NCBI GenBank assembly: GCA_040255585.1
Contig: JBDZVI010000001.1
Location: forward strand, 62,001 to 126,000
DNA: 64,000 nucleotides
Reading direction: 5' to 3'
Source: JAAYYF01 sp040255585
GTDB taxonomy: Bacteria; Deinococcota; Deinococci; Deinococcales; Trueperaceae
How positions within the stretch are numbered: the first letter of the stretch is position 1; every line of letters begins with the position of its first letter. The notes beneath the pieces were generated by a model that made no database searches, was not told the DNA's origin, and worked only from the letters and a program-made list of their open reading frames with translations. Positions 15,683 to 24,356 of the stretch are shown in pieces. The translations under genes were made by a program, and so were the position numbers.

Positions 15683-16297
15683 ATGAGGAAGCGTTACCTG
15701 ATCGTCGCGCTCGGCGCTTTGGCGCTGGTGGCCGGCGCCATGGCCTTGGCGCAGTCGACCACGGAAGCGAGCGCACAGGGCAGCCTTGCGGAACTGCGCC
15801 AGCGGGCCCAGCGCCTCACCCTGCTAGCGCAGGTGCCGGCGGACGCGCGCGCGGACGCCGAGGCGCTGCTGAGCCGCGCTGACACGCTGCGCGCCAGTGC
15901 GCAGGACCTCGAGGTCGAACGCCTGCAGGCGTACATCGCCGCGCTCGAGGCCGGCGATTCGCCGGCCGTCGCCACCGAGTCGGCAGCCGCGCAGATCAGC
16001 GCCAAGAAGCTCGAGCTGACGCGCCAGCAGGAGGCGCTGCGCGCCGACGTCGAGGCCTTCTTGGCCGACCATCCCGAGGCGGCGAGCGTCCTGCGCTCAC
16101 GCTCCAACCTGCTCGGTGCAGGACGGGGCGACGGGCCTGCGTTCGGCAGCGGAGTGCGTGGGTTCGGCGGCTTCAGGGGCCATATGGGCGCATCTGACGA
16201 CGGCAGTGGAGCCAGCCAAACGCCGCCGTCCCTCCAGGGTCGGCCGCAGGGCCAGTCGCGACAGCATGGCCCGCAAGGAGAAGGAGGTCGTCGCTAG
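15683..16297 (+). CDS. secreted helical protein (possible Spy/CpxP-like stress protein)
   Basis: 204-residue exported protein. A signal peptide of about 23 residues (YLIVALGALALVAGAMALAQ) is followed by about 110 residues of amphipathic helix rich in Leu, Arg, Glu and Gln (LAELRQRAQRLTLLAQV, ISAKKLELTRQQEALRADVEAFLADHPE), then a Gly/Ser/Gln-rich tail. The ATG has AAGGAGAG six bases upstream. The helical architecture and the position opposite a BaeSR-like two-component system suggest a periplasmic chaperone or sensor accessory protein of the Spy/CpxP kind. No LTXXQ motif is visible, so this is by analogy only. Confidence 0.75.
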   Translation: MRKRYLIVALGALALVAGAMALAQSTTEASAQGSLAELRQRAQRLTLLAQVPADARADAEALLSRADTLRASAQDLEVERLQAYIAALEAGDSPAVATESAAAQISAKKLELTRQQEALRADVEAFLADHPEAASVLRSRSNLLGAGRGDGPAFGSGVRGFGGFRGHMGASDDGSGASQTPPSLQGRPQGQSRQHGPQGEGGRR

Positions 16298-16379
16298 CAG
16301 CTGACGAAGATGCCCGAACCGACACAAGAGACTAGGACAGCAAGAGACTAGGACACACGACACCAGGAGGTCGTCGCTA
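16282..16379. repeat. duplicated 3' end of the secreted-protein gene plus a 16-bp tandem repeat
   Basis: The 15-bp sequence AGGAGGTCGTCGCTA, which covers the last codons and stop of the preceding gene (16282-16296), recurs at 16365-16379 with the TAG stop changed to TAC. Between the copies, AAGAGACTAGGACA is repeated at 16326 and 16342 (period 16). The rest of the gap to 16527 shows no gene. Confidence 0.65.
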
Positions 16380-16527
16380 CACACGAGGTAGCGGCGACCC
16401 TTCCACGGATCTGGCCTTCCGTCCCTGCAGCCGCCCAGAGCGTGCGCACCCTCGGTTACGCTCCCGTCATGCAACCCGCCAGCATGGACCTCCGAGCTAG
16501 GGCGCGCTGGGCGCACCCGTCACCGAT

Positions 16528-16998
16528 ATGAATGGAACGACCGACGCCCTCTGGCTGATCCTCCTCGTCGTGTCGGGCGGCGTCTGGCTCGGCGGCTACC
16601 TGACCATGCCGGTGGTGGCGAGGGCCGCCAGCGCCACGCTCGCCCCGCTGGACCGCGTGGCGTTCTTCCGCGCGTTGGGTCGTGCGTACCTGCCGGTCGG
16701 AGGGTCGGCACTCGTGCTCGCGCTCCTCAGCGGCGCGGTGCTCCTGCGTGAGCACCGGTCCGGCGCGCTCCTCGTAGCCACCGCGGTCTCCGCCGCCGCC
16801 CTGGTCGCGGCGCTGGCGTTCGGCGTCGTACAGGCGCGGCGCATGACACGTTTGCGGCAGGCGGCCGGGGTTACCCCATCGGATACCGTTCTGAGCGAGC
16901 GCGTCCGCCGCGGCGCCGTGGCCGCCGTTATCCTCAGGTGCCTAATCGGCCTGCTCAGCCTCGCGCTCGTCGTGATGGGTTGCCTGCTGCTCGGCTAA
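16528..16998 (+). CDS. small four-helix integral membrane protein
   Basis: 156-residue protein with four predicted transmembrane segments: LWLILLVVSGGVWLGGYL, LPVGGSALVLALLSGAVLL, LLVATAVSAAALVAALAFGVV and VILRCLIGLLSLALVVMGCLLL. Short charged loops separate them (QARRMTRLRQAAG before helix 4). The helix-1 pattern with GGYLTMPVVAR resembles CopD/DUF2269-type membrane proteins, but the match is too general for a name. It is followed by a direct repeat of its own 3' end and then pepF; no operon partner is obvious. Confidence 0.7.
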   Translation: MNGTTDALWLILLVVSGGVWLGGYLTMPVVARAASATLAPLDRVAFFRALGRAYLPVGGSALVLALLSGAVLLREHRSGALLVATAVSAAALVAALAFGVVQARRMTRLRQAAGVTPSDTVLSERVRRGAVAAVILRCLIGLLSLALVVMGCLLLG

Positions 16999-17033
16999 GT
17001 CGCGGTGGGCTTAAGCACTGCTCGGCTAAGTCG
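16987..17033. repeat. direct repeat of the membrane-protein gene 3' end
   Basis: CTGCTCGGCTAAGTCG, which includes the TAA stop of the preceding gene, occurs at 16987-17002 and again at 17018-17033 (period 31 bp). Confidence 0.75.
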
Positions 17034-17121
17034 AGCGCCCCGCGAACGCCTTACTGTGCCGGGCCCGGCGTCGCCGAACCCCGATCGGCGCCACGCCGGG
17101 TCGCCGCGTTCCACCGCGTCT

Positions 17122-17127
17122 TAAACT
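17122..17127 (+). promoter_or_regulatory. leaderless -10 (TAAACT) of pepF
   Basis: TANNNT hexamer 5 nt before the ATG at 17133; no Shine-Dalgarno sequence is present. Confidence 0.5.
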
Positions 17128-17132
17128 CACGC

Positions 17133-18944
17133 ATGGCAACGTCCCTTCCTGACCGCAAGGATGTAGACCCCGCGTTCACATGGAACCTCCAGGCCGCGTA
17201 CGAGACCGAGGCGGCCTTCGAGGCAGACCTCGCCAGCGCCGACCAGGACTTGACCCGTCTCACCGGCTTCGAGGGCCGGCTAGGCGAAGGCGCCACGGTC
17301 GTGGCCGACTTCTTCGACGCCTACTGGCCCACCCTGGAGAAGCTGCAGCGGCTGCGCATCTACGCCACCATGCCGCTGGCCGTCGATCAGAACGACCAGG
17401 AAGGGCGCGCTCGCGCCGGGCGCTTCCAGGCCCTAGCGGCGCGCTTCAGCACGGACCTCGCGTTCGTGCAACCGGAGCTCCTCGCGCTCGGCTCCGAACG
17501 GCTGGCCGGGTTCCAGGCGCAGGAGCCTCGGCTCGGCGACCTCAAGCGCTACTTCGAGCGGCTCGAGGAGGGCCGCCCGCACGTGCGCAGCGCCGAGGTC
17601 GAGGACGTCATCGGCCGCGCCGCCGACCCGGCGAGTGCCTTCGAGCGCGCCTACAACTCGCTCGCGAACGGCGAGCTGCCGTTCAAGGCGGTGGAGCACG
17701 ATGGCCAGACCTATGAGGTGGCGCGCAGCACTTACCCTTCCCTCATCGCGTCGCCCGACAGGGCGCTGAGGGAGAAGGCTTACGACTCGTACACGCGCGC
17801 CTTCCTCGGCCATAAGGACACCCTCACCGACCTGTACGTGGGGCGCATCAAGCACTCCGTCTTCACGGCGCGCGTGCGCGGCTTCGAGGACACCGTCGCG
17901 GAGCAGCTTCAGCCGCGCGAGGTGCCGCGCGAGGTCCTGACCAACGTGCTGGACGTCTTCCAAAAGAACCTCGGGGTATGGCACCGCTACTGGGAGGCGC
18001 GGCGCAAGCTCCTTGGTGTCGAGAAGCTGGCGGAGTGGGACGTGTTCGCGCCCCTCGCCGACACCCCGCCGCTGCCGTACGCGCAGGCGATCGAGCACGT
18101 GCTGGCCGGCATGGCGCCGCTTGGTGACGAGTACCTGACGCCGCTGCGCAAGGGCCTGCTAACGGAGCGCTGGGTCGACGTGTACCCGAACAGGGGCAAG
18201 CGCGACGGGGCGTTCGCCACGCGCTTCTACCGCGGGCAGTCCTACATCATGATGAGCTACCAGAACAACCTGGAGAGCATGAGCACCCTGGCGCACGAGC
18301 TCGGGCACGCCATGCACTCGAAGCTCATGGACGCGCGCCAGCCCCTGGCCAACGCCAACTACGCCATGATCGTGGCTGAGACGGCCTCGAACTTCAACCA
18401 GGCGCTGGTGCGCAGCCACCTCCTGAGCGTCACGACCGAGCGCCAAGCCCGGCTCGCCATCCTCGAAGAGGCCTTCCACAACTTCCACCGCTACTTCTTC
18501 ATCATGCCGACGCTCGTGCGCTTCGAACTCGAGACGCACCAGGCGGCGGAACGGGGCGAGGGGCTGACGGCCCAGCGGCTCGTGAGCACCATGCAGCGGC
18601 TCTATCAGGAAGGCTACGGCTCCGCCATCGAGGCAGACGAACGCACGGGCATAACGTGGGCGCAGTTCGGACACCTGTACATGCCCTTCTACACGTTCCA
18701 GTACGCCGTCGGCATCGCGGCCGCGGCGGCCCTCGCGGCCGACGTGCGCGCGGGCTTCGAGCGCGGCGACGACGAGCCGGCGCGGCGCTACCTGGAGTTC
18801 CTGAAGGCGGGCTCCGCGCTCAAGCCGCTCGACCTCTTCCGCGCTGCCGGCGTCGACATGGCCACGCCGGCGCCCATCGAGAAGGCGTTCGCGGTCGTGG
18901 AGGGCCACGTGCGCGAGTTGGAGGAGCTGGCGGCCAGCGCCTGA
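17133..18944 (+). CDS. pepF: oligoendopeptidase F (M3 family zinc metallopeptidase)
   Basis: 603-residue cytoplasmic peptidase that cuts oligopeptides of about 7-17 residues. The zinc motif HELGHAMHSKLMD near residue 388 (HEXXH) and downstream Glu in MIVAETASNFNQ match PepF/M3B. Other family blocks are SYQNNLESMSTLAHE and YMPFYTFQYAVGIAAAAALA. The ATG at 17133 is chosen because the protein then begins like family members (DRKDVDPAFTWNL); an open frame from 16938 overlaps the previous gene and its repeat. The TAAACT hexamer 5 nt upstream suggests a leaderless start. The antiporter gene follows after 4 nt, so the two may be co-transcribed. Confidence 0.93.
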   Translation: MATSLPDRKDVDPAFTWNLQAAYETEAAFEADLASADQDLTRLTGFEGRLGEGATVVADFFDAYWPTLEKLQRLRIYATMPLAVDQNDQEGRARAGRFQALAARFSTDLAFVQPELLALGSERLAGFQAQEPRLGDLKRYFERLEEGRPHVRSAEVEDVIGRAADPASAFERAYNSLANGELPFKAVEHDGQTYEVARSTYPSLIASPDRALREKAYDSYTRAFLGHKDTLTDLYVGRIKHSVFTARVRGFEDTVAEQLQPREVPREVLTNVLDVFQKNLGVWHRYWEARRKLLGVEKLAEWDVFAPLADTPPLPYAQAIEHVLAGMAPLGDEYLTPLRKGLLTERWVDVYPNRGKRDGAFATRFYRGQSYIMMSYQNNLESMSTLAHELGHAMHSKLMDARQPLANANYAMIVAETASNFNQALVRSHLLSVTTERQARLAILEEAFHNFHRYFFIMPTLVRFELETHQAAERGEGLTAQRLVSTMQRLYQEGYGSAIEADERTGITWAQFGHLYMPFYTFQYAVGIAAAAALAADVRAGFERGDDEPARRYLEFLKAGSALKPLDLFRAAGVDMATPAPIEKAFAVVEGHVRELEELAASA

Positions 18945-18948
18945 GGCC

Positions 18949-20187
18949 ATGACGCCGTTCCTCGAACTGATGCTCGTGCTGGCCATCGTCGTGGTTGGCG
19001 CCAAGCTGGCCGGTTGGCTCCTTGGACTGCTCGGTCAGCCGACCGTCGTCGGCGAGATCGCCTTCGGCCTCCTGCTGGGTCCGACGGCGCTCAACCTCCT
19101 CGGCATGCCGGTCTTCACGCACGCGGCCGAGACCGGCGAGACGATCCGGCTCCTGGGCGAGCTCGGCGTCGTGCTGCTCATGTTCCTCGCCGGGCTCGAG
19201 ACCGACATGCCCGCCATGCGCAAGGTCGGCATGCCGGCCCTCGTCTCCGCGACCGGCGGCGTCGTGCTGCCGCTCGGTGTCGGCATCGCCTTCGGCCTCC
19301 TAGTCGGCATGCCGCTCGGCGAGGCCGTGTTCGTCGGCACCATCCTGACCGCGACGAGCGTCTCCATCAGCGCCCAGACGCTCCTCGAGCTGAGGAAGCT
19401 GCGCACGAGGGAGGGCATGACCATCCTCGGCGCGGCCGTGATAGACGACGTGATGGGCATCCTCATCCTCTCCGTCGTCGTGGCGCTCTTCGCCGGCGGC
19501 AGCGCCGCCGCCGTGCCCATCTGGCTCGTGGCCGTGAAGATGGTGGCCTACTTCGCCGTCGGCATCGCGCTCGCCCCGGTCGTCAAAGCGCTGCTCGGGT
19601 GGTTCGACAGGCTGCCCATCGCCCAACCGCTCGTGGCGCTTGCGCTGGTGCTCGTCCTCTTCTACTCCTGGGCGGCGGAGTACTGGGGCGGCGTGGCCGC
19701 CATCACGGGCGCCTACCTCGTAGGCATCCTCATCGGCCAGACGGCGTTCAAGCACCGGCTCGAGAAGGCGACGCAGGTCTTCGCGTACGGCTTCTTCGTG
19801 TCAATCTTCTTCGTGGACATCGGTCTGCGCGCCAACCTGCGCGAGGCGCTCGGAGGCCCGCTCGTATGGGTTGGCTTGGCCATCATCGTCATCGCCATCC
19901 TGACGAAGGTGCTCGGGGCGGGCTTGGGGGCGCGCGCCATGGGCTTCAGCAACTTCGAGGCGCTGCGCGTCGGCGCCGGGATGGTGTCGAGGGGCGAAGT
20001 GGGCCTCATCGTAGCGGCCATCGGCGTCGAGCGCGGGGTCATCCCGCAGGACCTGTTCGCCATCATGGTGTTGATGGTCGTGGTGACTACGCTCGTCACC
20101 CCGATGTTCCTCCGGGCGGCGTTCAAGTTCGGACCGCCCTCGGATGAGCCGCGCGACGAGACGCGCCCGGCGGCCGAGGGCGCCTGA
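18949..20187 (+). CDS. cation:proton antiporter (CPA2, KefB-like)
   Basis: 412-residue membrane protein with about 12 helices and no C-terminal RCK domain. It begins FLELMLVLAIVVVGAKLAGWLLGLLGQP and GEIAFGLLLGPTALNLLGMP, the CPA2 opening; later blocks are GTILTATSVSISAQTLLELRKL and AAVIDDVMGILILSVVV, with the paired Asp of the ion site in the discontinuous helix, and GAGMVSRGEVGLIVAAIGVERG. It exchanges Na+ or K+ for protons across the inner membrane. The C-terminal tail is short and acidic. It lies 4 nt after pepF and 13 nt before the oxidoreductase gene, so all three may form one transcript. Confidence 0.9.
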   Translation: MTPFLELMLVLAIVVVGAKLAGWLLGLLGQPTVVGEIAFGLLLGPTALNLLGMPVFTHAAETGETIRLLGELGVVLLMFLAGLETDMPAMRKVGMPALVSATGGVVLPLGVGIAFGLLVGMPLGEAVFVGTILTATSVSISAQTLLELRKLRTREGMTILGAAVIDDVMGILILSVVVALFAGGSAAAVPIWLVAVKMVAYFAVGIALAPVVKALLGWFDRLPIAQPLVALALVLVLFYSWAAEYWGGVAAITGAYLVGILIGQTAFKHRLEKATQVFAYGFFVSIFFVDIGLRANLREALGGPLVWVGLAIIVIAILTKVLGAGLGARAMGFSNFEALRVGAGMVSRGEVGLIVAAIGVERGVIPQDLFAIMVLMVVVTTLVTPMFLRAAFKFGPPSDEPRDETRPAAEGA

Positions 20188-20200
20188 GGAAGGCCGGTCC

Positions 20201-21418
20201 ATGAGTTCCGACGTCACCGCCGACGTGGCGGTCATCGGCGCGGGCATCGTCGGCGCGGCCGCCGCGTTCAGGCTGGCGGAGGCCGGGGCTGGCGTGATCG
20301 TCCTCGAGGCCGCCGATGCGCCTGCCACCGGCTCGACGGGCAAGAGCGCGGCCGGGGTGCGGGTCCAGTTCAGCGAGGCCGTCAACGTCGAACTCTCGTG
20401 GGCCTCGATCCAGGAGTACCGGGCCTTCCATGACCTCTACGGCGCCAGCTCGGGCTACGACCCGCTCGGCTACCTCTTCTTGGTGCCCGACGAGCATGCG
20501 GCCGCCTACCGCGCATCGGTCGACCTTCAGCGGCGGCTCGGCGCGCCGGTGGCGGAGCTGGAGCCGGCCGAGGCCCGGAGGCTCGTGCCCTTCGCCGCCG
20601 ACGGGGTCGCCATGGCCACGTTCGGAAACGCAGACGGGGTGATCGACCCCCACGCGGTCACGCTCACGTACCTCGCCATGGCTAAGCGGCACGGCGCGCG
20701 CGTCCACGTAGGCTCGCCCGTGCGCTCGGCCGCGTGGGACGGCTCGGCCTGGCGGCTGGGCGTCGCGGAGGCGTCGGCGGGCGCCGCGAGCGGCCCGGGG
20801 CACGTGAGCAGGAACGTCAGCGCGGGCATGGTCGTCAACGCCGCCGGCGCGTGGGCCGGCGACGTGGCGGCGCTGGCCGGGCTGCGGGTGCCGGTCGTGC
20901 CCATGCTGCGCAGCATCTACGCGACGGCGCCCCTGCCGGAACCGCACCGCTACCCGCTCACCGTCGACGTCGCGAGTGGCTACTACCTGAGGAGCGAGGG
21001 GCGACGCGTCATCATGGGGCGTTCGAACCTGGAGCAGCCGCCCGGTTTCTTCGAGGGCGTCGACATGCAGGACTTAGCGCGCGTCGCCGCGTTCGGCATG
21101 GCCCGCTTCCCGTGGCTGGCCGCTGCCGGCCTTGACCGGCGCGCGTCCTGGTGGGGCTATTACGAGGTGACACCGGACGACCAACCCATCATCGGGCGCA
21201 TGCCCCCGGCGGCGCCGGGCGCCTCCGACTGGTTGAACGCCTGCGGCTTCTCGGGCCACGGCGTGCAGCAGGCGGCGATGGTCGGCAGGTTGATCGCCGA
21301 GGAGGCCCTGCGGGGCAGCGCTACGAGCCTCGACATCACCCAGCTGCGCTATGAGCGCTTCCTGGGCGCGAACGGCGAGTTCGGCGCGGTCGGGCGGCGA
21401 GAGTTGAACATCGTCTGA
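20201..21418 (+). CDS. FAD-dependent amine/amino-acid oxidoreductase (DAO family)
   Basis: 405-residue flavoprotein with the dinucleotide motif VAVIGAGIVGAAAAFRLAEAGAGVIVLEA at residues 9-37 and the DAO C-terminal block YYEVTPDDQPIIGRMPP...NACGFSGHGVQQA. The layout is that of sarcosine oxidase beta-type and glycine/D-amino-acid dehydrogenases. The start at 20201 is supported by GAGGAAGG about 8 nt upstream and by the position of the FAD motif. The substrate is not evident. An ornithine-cyclodeaminase homologue nearby on the other strand (21986-22918) handles cyclic imino acids, so proline or pipecolate chemistry is a possibility only. Confidence 0.88.
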   Translation: MSSDVTADVAVIGAGIVGAAAAFRLAEAGAGVIVLEAADAPATGSTGKSAAGVRVQFSEAVNVELSWASIQEYRAFHDLYGASSGYDPLGYLFLVPDEHAAAYRASVDLQRRLGAPVAELEPAEARRLVPFAADGVAMATFGNADGVIDPHAVTLTYLAMAKRHGARVHVGSPVRSAAWDGSAWRLGVAEASAGAASGPGHVSRNVSAGMVVNAAGAWAGDVAALAGLRVPVVPMLRSIYATAPLPEPHRYPLTVDVASGYYLRSEGRRVIMGRSNLEQPPGFFEGVDMQDLARVAAFGMARFPWLAAAGLDRRASWWGYYEVTPDDQPIIGRMPPAAPGASDWLNACGFSGHGVQQAAMVGRLIAEEALRGSATSLDITQLRYERFLGANGEFGAVGRRELNIV

Positions 21419-21499
21419 ACCGCATGCATGACGGACCGCGGCCTCGCAATGGCGGCGTCGCGCCGGTGGGCCGCCGGCCCGTCGCGGGCCGCCGGAACG

Positions 21500-21943
21500 T
21501 CAGCGACCCGGACGCAAGGCGAACCCCACGCCGAAGCGGTTCCAACCGTTGATGGTGACGATGAGCAACGTCAGGTCGGCGAGCCCGCCTTCTCCGAACT
21601 GGGCAAGGGCTGCCTCGTACACGTCGTCGGGAGCCCCGGCGTCGGGGAGCAGCGTGAGGGCCTCCGTCCAGGCGAGGGCGGCTCGTTCCCGCTCCGTGTA
21701 GAAGCCTTCCGCCTCGCGCCAGGCAGCCAGGAGGTCGAGGCGCTCGTCGCTCTCGCCCGCCGCCCGCGCGTCCTTCGTATGCATGGCCAGGCAGTACGCG
21801 CAACCGTTGAGCTGCGACGCCCGGATCTTGACCAGCTCATAGAGCGAGCGCTCGATACCCAGGCGTTTGCACGCCCTCTCCAGCGCGACCATGGCCTCCA
21901 GCACTGCCGGCGAGGCCTTGGAGTAATCGATCCTCTCGTGCAT
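21500..21943 (-). CDS. carboxymuconolactone decarboxylase / AhpD-like protein
   Basis: 147-residue all-helical protein. The AhpD redox motif is complete: E near LYELVKIRASQLNGCAYCLAMHTKDAR gives CXXC followed three residues later by His. LPDAGAPDDVYEAALAQFGEGGLADLTLLIVTINGWNRFGV is the C-terminal half of the CMD fold. Proteins of this type act as peroxide or alkylhydroperoxide reductases, usually with a partner thiol system. A good Shine-Dalgarno sequence (GGGAGG) precedes the ATG. In a bacillithiol-using cell (see 32048) that thiol could be the electron donor, which is inference. Confidence 0.88.
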   Translation of the reverse strand: MHERIDYSKASPAVLEAMVALERACKRLGIERSLYELVKIRASQLNGCAYCLAMHTKDARAAGESDERLDLLAAWREAEGFYTERERAALAWTEALTLLPDAGAPDDVYEAALAQFGEGGLADLTLLIVTINGWNRFGVGFALRPGR

Positions 21944-21985
21944 CAGGTCCTCCCATCCCGCCCCCGTCGAGGGCGGCGTCGGAAC

Positions 21986-22918
21986 TCAAGAGCTCGACCT
22001 CAATGCCAGCCGCGTCGCTGCCAGGTCGAACATGGAGTGCCCGACGCTCTTGAAGAGTACCGGCTTAGGCCCGCGCTCGAAGCCTTCCAGTACTCCGACG
22101 AGCTCGCCGGCCCCGTTCCAGCCCCAGGCGCCGGCCGCGACCGCCTGGATCAGGTCGCCCGCCTCCGCCCTTGCGCCGGCGAGGGTGTCGACTATGACAT
22201 CGCAGCGCCCGACCACCGCCGGAGCCAGTTCGGCCATCGCGGGCGTGAAGGCGCCGACGGCGACCAGGGTCGTCTCGGGCCGGAGCGAGGGCGCGACGAC
22301 GTCTCCCAGCACCGGAGTCGAGGAGTTCGTTGTCGTTATCACGGTGTCGGCGGCCTCGACGGCCTGCCTCAGAGATCCCGGCTCGATGACCTCCGCTGCG
22401 AGGCCCAAGGCGCCGACGTACTGGGCGAGCGCGTCGGCCCTACCGGCGTCCCGGCCGTGAACGAGCACGCGCTCCACCGCCGACCCCGCGGCGAACGCCT
22501 CGACGTGCCCACGCGCCTGCGTGCCGGCGCCGACGACCAGCACCGTCCGTACGCGCGCCTTCACGCAGCGAGCGGCCAGCAGCGACAGCGCCGCGGTGCG
22601 CCGCGTCGTCACGGTGGTCCCATCCAGGACGACCCGCGGCCGGCCGTCGACCGCGTCGACGGCGACGACCACCGCCTGGACGGTCGGCAGGCCCCTGCCG
22701 GCGTTCAGCGGGTGCACGCTACCGACCTTGACGATGGCGGCCTGAGCGTCGGCAGCGGCCATCGAGAGGAACGTGCCTCCGCCTGGCAGCGGCAGCGTGC
22801 CGCGCTCCAGAGCGCTCACCTCGCCGCGCGCGGCCGCGCGCAACACGGCGGCTATCTCGGCGGCGAGCTCCGGGTACGGGAGAAGGGCGGCGGTCTCGGC
22901 GGCATCGAACACGAGCAT
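21986..22918 (-). CDS. ornithine cyclodeaminase/mu-crystallin family dehydrogenase
   Basis: 310-residue NAD(P)-dependent enzyme. It shows the substrate domain (GGTFLSMAAADAQAAIVKVGSVHP, then TTVTTRRTAALSLLAAR) and Rossmann motif VLVVGAGTQARGHVEAFAAG, followed by ADTVITTTNSSTPVLGD. Family members cyclise ornithine to proline or reduce 1-pyrroline-2-carboxylate; most annotated homologues outside Pseudomonas are the latter. The ATG at 22918 is preferred because homologues begin near MLVFDAAETAALL and because the upstream extension (to 23026) would translate an AT-rich palindromic region at 23010-23037. Neither start has a close Shine-Dalgarno sequence. Confidence 0.82.
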   Translation of the reverse strand: MLVFDAAETAALLPYPELAAEIAAVLRAAARGEVSALERGTLPLPGGGTFLSMAAADAQAAIVKVGSVHPLNAGRGLPTVQAVVVAVDAVDGRPRVVLDGTTVTTRRTAALSLLAARCVKARVRTVLVVGAGTQARGHVEAFAAGSAVERVLVHGRDAGRADALAQYVGALGLAAEVIEPGSLRQAVEAADTVITTTNSSTPVLGDVVAPSLRPETTLVAVGAFTPAMAELAPAVVGRCDVIVDTLAGARAEAGDLIQAVAAGAWGWNGAGELVGVLEGFERGPKPVLFKSVGHSMFDLAATRLALRSSS

Positions 22919-23009
22919 GCCCAAGGTTCGCCCGCCACCGCGCCATCCTGCAAGCCCGCGAGGCTCATGCCGCCCGAGCAGGTCCTGGAGCCGTGAACTC
23001 GCCGGCCTT

Positions 23010-23037
23010 GTATTCAATACCGGCATTCGATATCATT
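23010..23037. promoter_or_regulatory. AT-rich palindromic operator candidate
   Basis: GTATT-C-AATAC (23010-23020) and GATATCATT (23029-23037) lie upstream of the ornithine-cyclodeaminase homologue. GATATCATT recurs at 23150-23158 upstream of the hicB gene, 121 bp away. They form AT-rich islands in GC-rich DNA and may be shared operator half-sites. Confidence 0.4.
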
Positions 23038-23184
23038 CTTCCTCATGCTCGTAGAGACCTATGGCCCGCGGAGACCCCCGACCACCCACCGGACGCGGGT
23101 CGGCTCCGGAGCGGCCGGTCACTCAGAAGATTTGATGATACTGTCTTTAGATATCATTGATGATCGCGCGAGCGGAGGCCCTCC

Positions 23185-23667
23185 TTGAGCCCGAACCCGA
23201 ACGCCAAGACGCCCCCCAAGCGCGGAGGTGTCGGCATCCCCAAGCGACCGGCTACGCAGAGGCCCGCGCAACCCAAGACCGCTCAACCAGCGTCGGGGGC
23301 GAGGACCGGCATGATGCGCCACCAGGGCTACACGGCGAAGGTCATCTACGACGACGCGAGCGGCCTGCTGCGCGGGGAGGTCATCGATCTCCGGGAAGAC
23401 ATCGCCTTCTCCGCCCCGGCGGTCGCGCAGCTACGGCGCGAGTTCCACGCCGCCGTCGACGGCTACCTGCTCGACTGCGCCACGCGTGGGGTGGAGCCGG
23501 CCAAGCCGTTCTCGGGAAAGGTCTTGCTCCGTATGCCGCCCGACCTGCATAGGAAGGCAGCCATCACGGCGGCCGCGCTCGACGTGAGCCTGAACGACTT
23601 CCTCGTGGCCAGCATCGAGGTGGGAGTGGCACGGATCGCGGCGGTGCGCCCGGACGACGAGTCCTGA
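23185..23667 (+). CDS. HicB-family antitoxin-like protein (orphan, N-terminally extended)
   Basis: 160-residue protein. Residues from about 43 on are HicB-like: MRHQGYTAKVIYDDASGLLRGEVIDLREDIAFSAPAVAQLRREFHAAVDGYLLDCATRG is the partial RNase-H-like domain, and FSGKVLLRMPPDLHRKAAITAAALDVSLNDFLVASIEVGV is a ribbon-helix-helix DNA-binding domain. The first 40 residues are an unusual Lys/Pro/Gln-rich tail (TPPKRGGVGIPKRPATQRPA). The start TTG at 23185 has GGAGG six bases upstream; ATG codons near 23311 would remove the tail. No hicA-like toxin gene lies on either side. It may be a stand-alone regulator or the survivor of a lost toxin-antitoxin pair. Confidence 0.8.
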   Translation: MSPNPNAKTPPKRGGVGIPKRPATQRPAQPKTAQPASGARTGMMRHQGYTAKVIYDDASGLLRGEVIDLREDIAFSAPAVAQLRREFHAAVDGYLLDCATRGVEPAKPFSGKVLLRMPPDLHRKAAITAAALDVSLNDFLVASIEVGVARIAAVRPDDES

Positions 23668-23738
23668 CGGAGGGACGCGCGCCTAAGCGCACCAGGTCGT
23701 CGAACAACCCCTCACGCTCCCCGGACCGCGGCATGGAG

Positions 23739-24356
23739 CTACTCGTGTCCGATGTCTAGTCTGCTCTTCACGTCGGCCACGAGCGAACGCGCCGCGTCGT
23801 CCACCTCGGCGAGCCAAGCCCGCCTCACCTCGTTCGACGATCGGGCCACGCCCCCGAAGCGCAGGCGCCTGAAGTCGGCCACTCCACTTGAGCCCAGGAT
23901 CACGCGCTCCCAGAGGTTGACGAGCGCGTTGCCCCCGAAGCCGCGCTCGAGCTCCTCGCCGCCGTTGGCGGTGTTCACCAGCAGCGCCGACCTGGCCTTG
24001 AGCAGCCCCACCATGCCGGTCGGACCGTGCTCGTACACGATGCCTTCTCGCATGACCCGGTCGATCCACCCCTTCAGGATGGCCGGGACGTTGAAGAACC
24101 AGACCGGATGCACGATCACGAAAGCATCCGTGGCCAGCACGTCGGCGACGTAACGGGCCACGAGCTCGTCGGCCAACTCGGTGGTGCCGACCTCGCTGGC
24201 CGGCATACGCGGGTCGAAGCCGTCGGCGTACAGGTCATGCACGCGCACGTCCGCATCGGCGTCCGTCAGCGCGGCCCTGGCGGCGCGCGCCAGCGCGGCT
24301 GACAGGCTCTCCGCTGACGGATGCGCTAAGAGAAGGGTCACGACCGGCTTGCTCAC
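23739..24356 (-). CDS. NAD(P)H:quinone oxidoreductase, flavodoxin-like fold
   Basis: 205-residue FMN/FAD reductase of the KefF/YwrO/MdaB type. It begins VVTLLLAHPSAESLSAALARAA, with the HP..S flavin-phosphate loop, and has DLYADGFDPRMPASE, VIVHPVWFFNVPAILKGWIDRVM (substrate/dimer helix) and ALLVNTANGGEE. These enzymes reduce quinones by two electrons and protect against electrophiles. The start overlaps the 3' end of fadJ upstream by 4 nt (24353-24356), so it is translationally coupled to fadJ. That link to fatty-acid oxidation is uncommon and suggests a role in handling the reduced cofactor or enone by-products. Confidence 0.86.
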   Translation of the reverse strand: MSKPVVTLLLAHPSAESLSAALARAARAALTDADADVRVHDLYADGFDPRMPASEVGTTELADELVARYVADVLATDAFVIVHPVWFFNVPAILKGWIDRVMREGIVYEHGPTGMVGLLKARSALLVNTANGGEELERGFGGNALVNLWERVILGSSGVADFRRLRFGGVARSSNEVRRAWLAEVDDAARSLVADVKSRLDIGHE

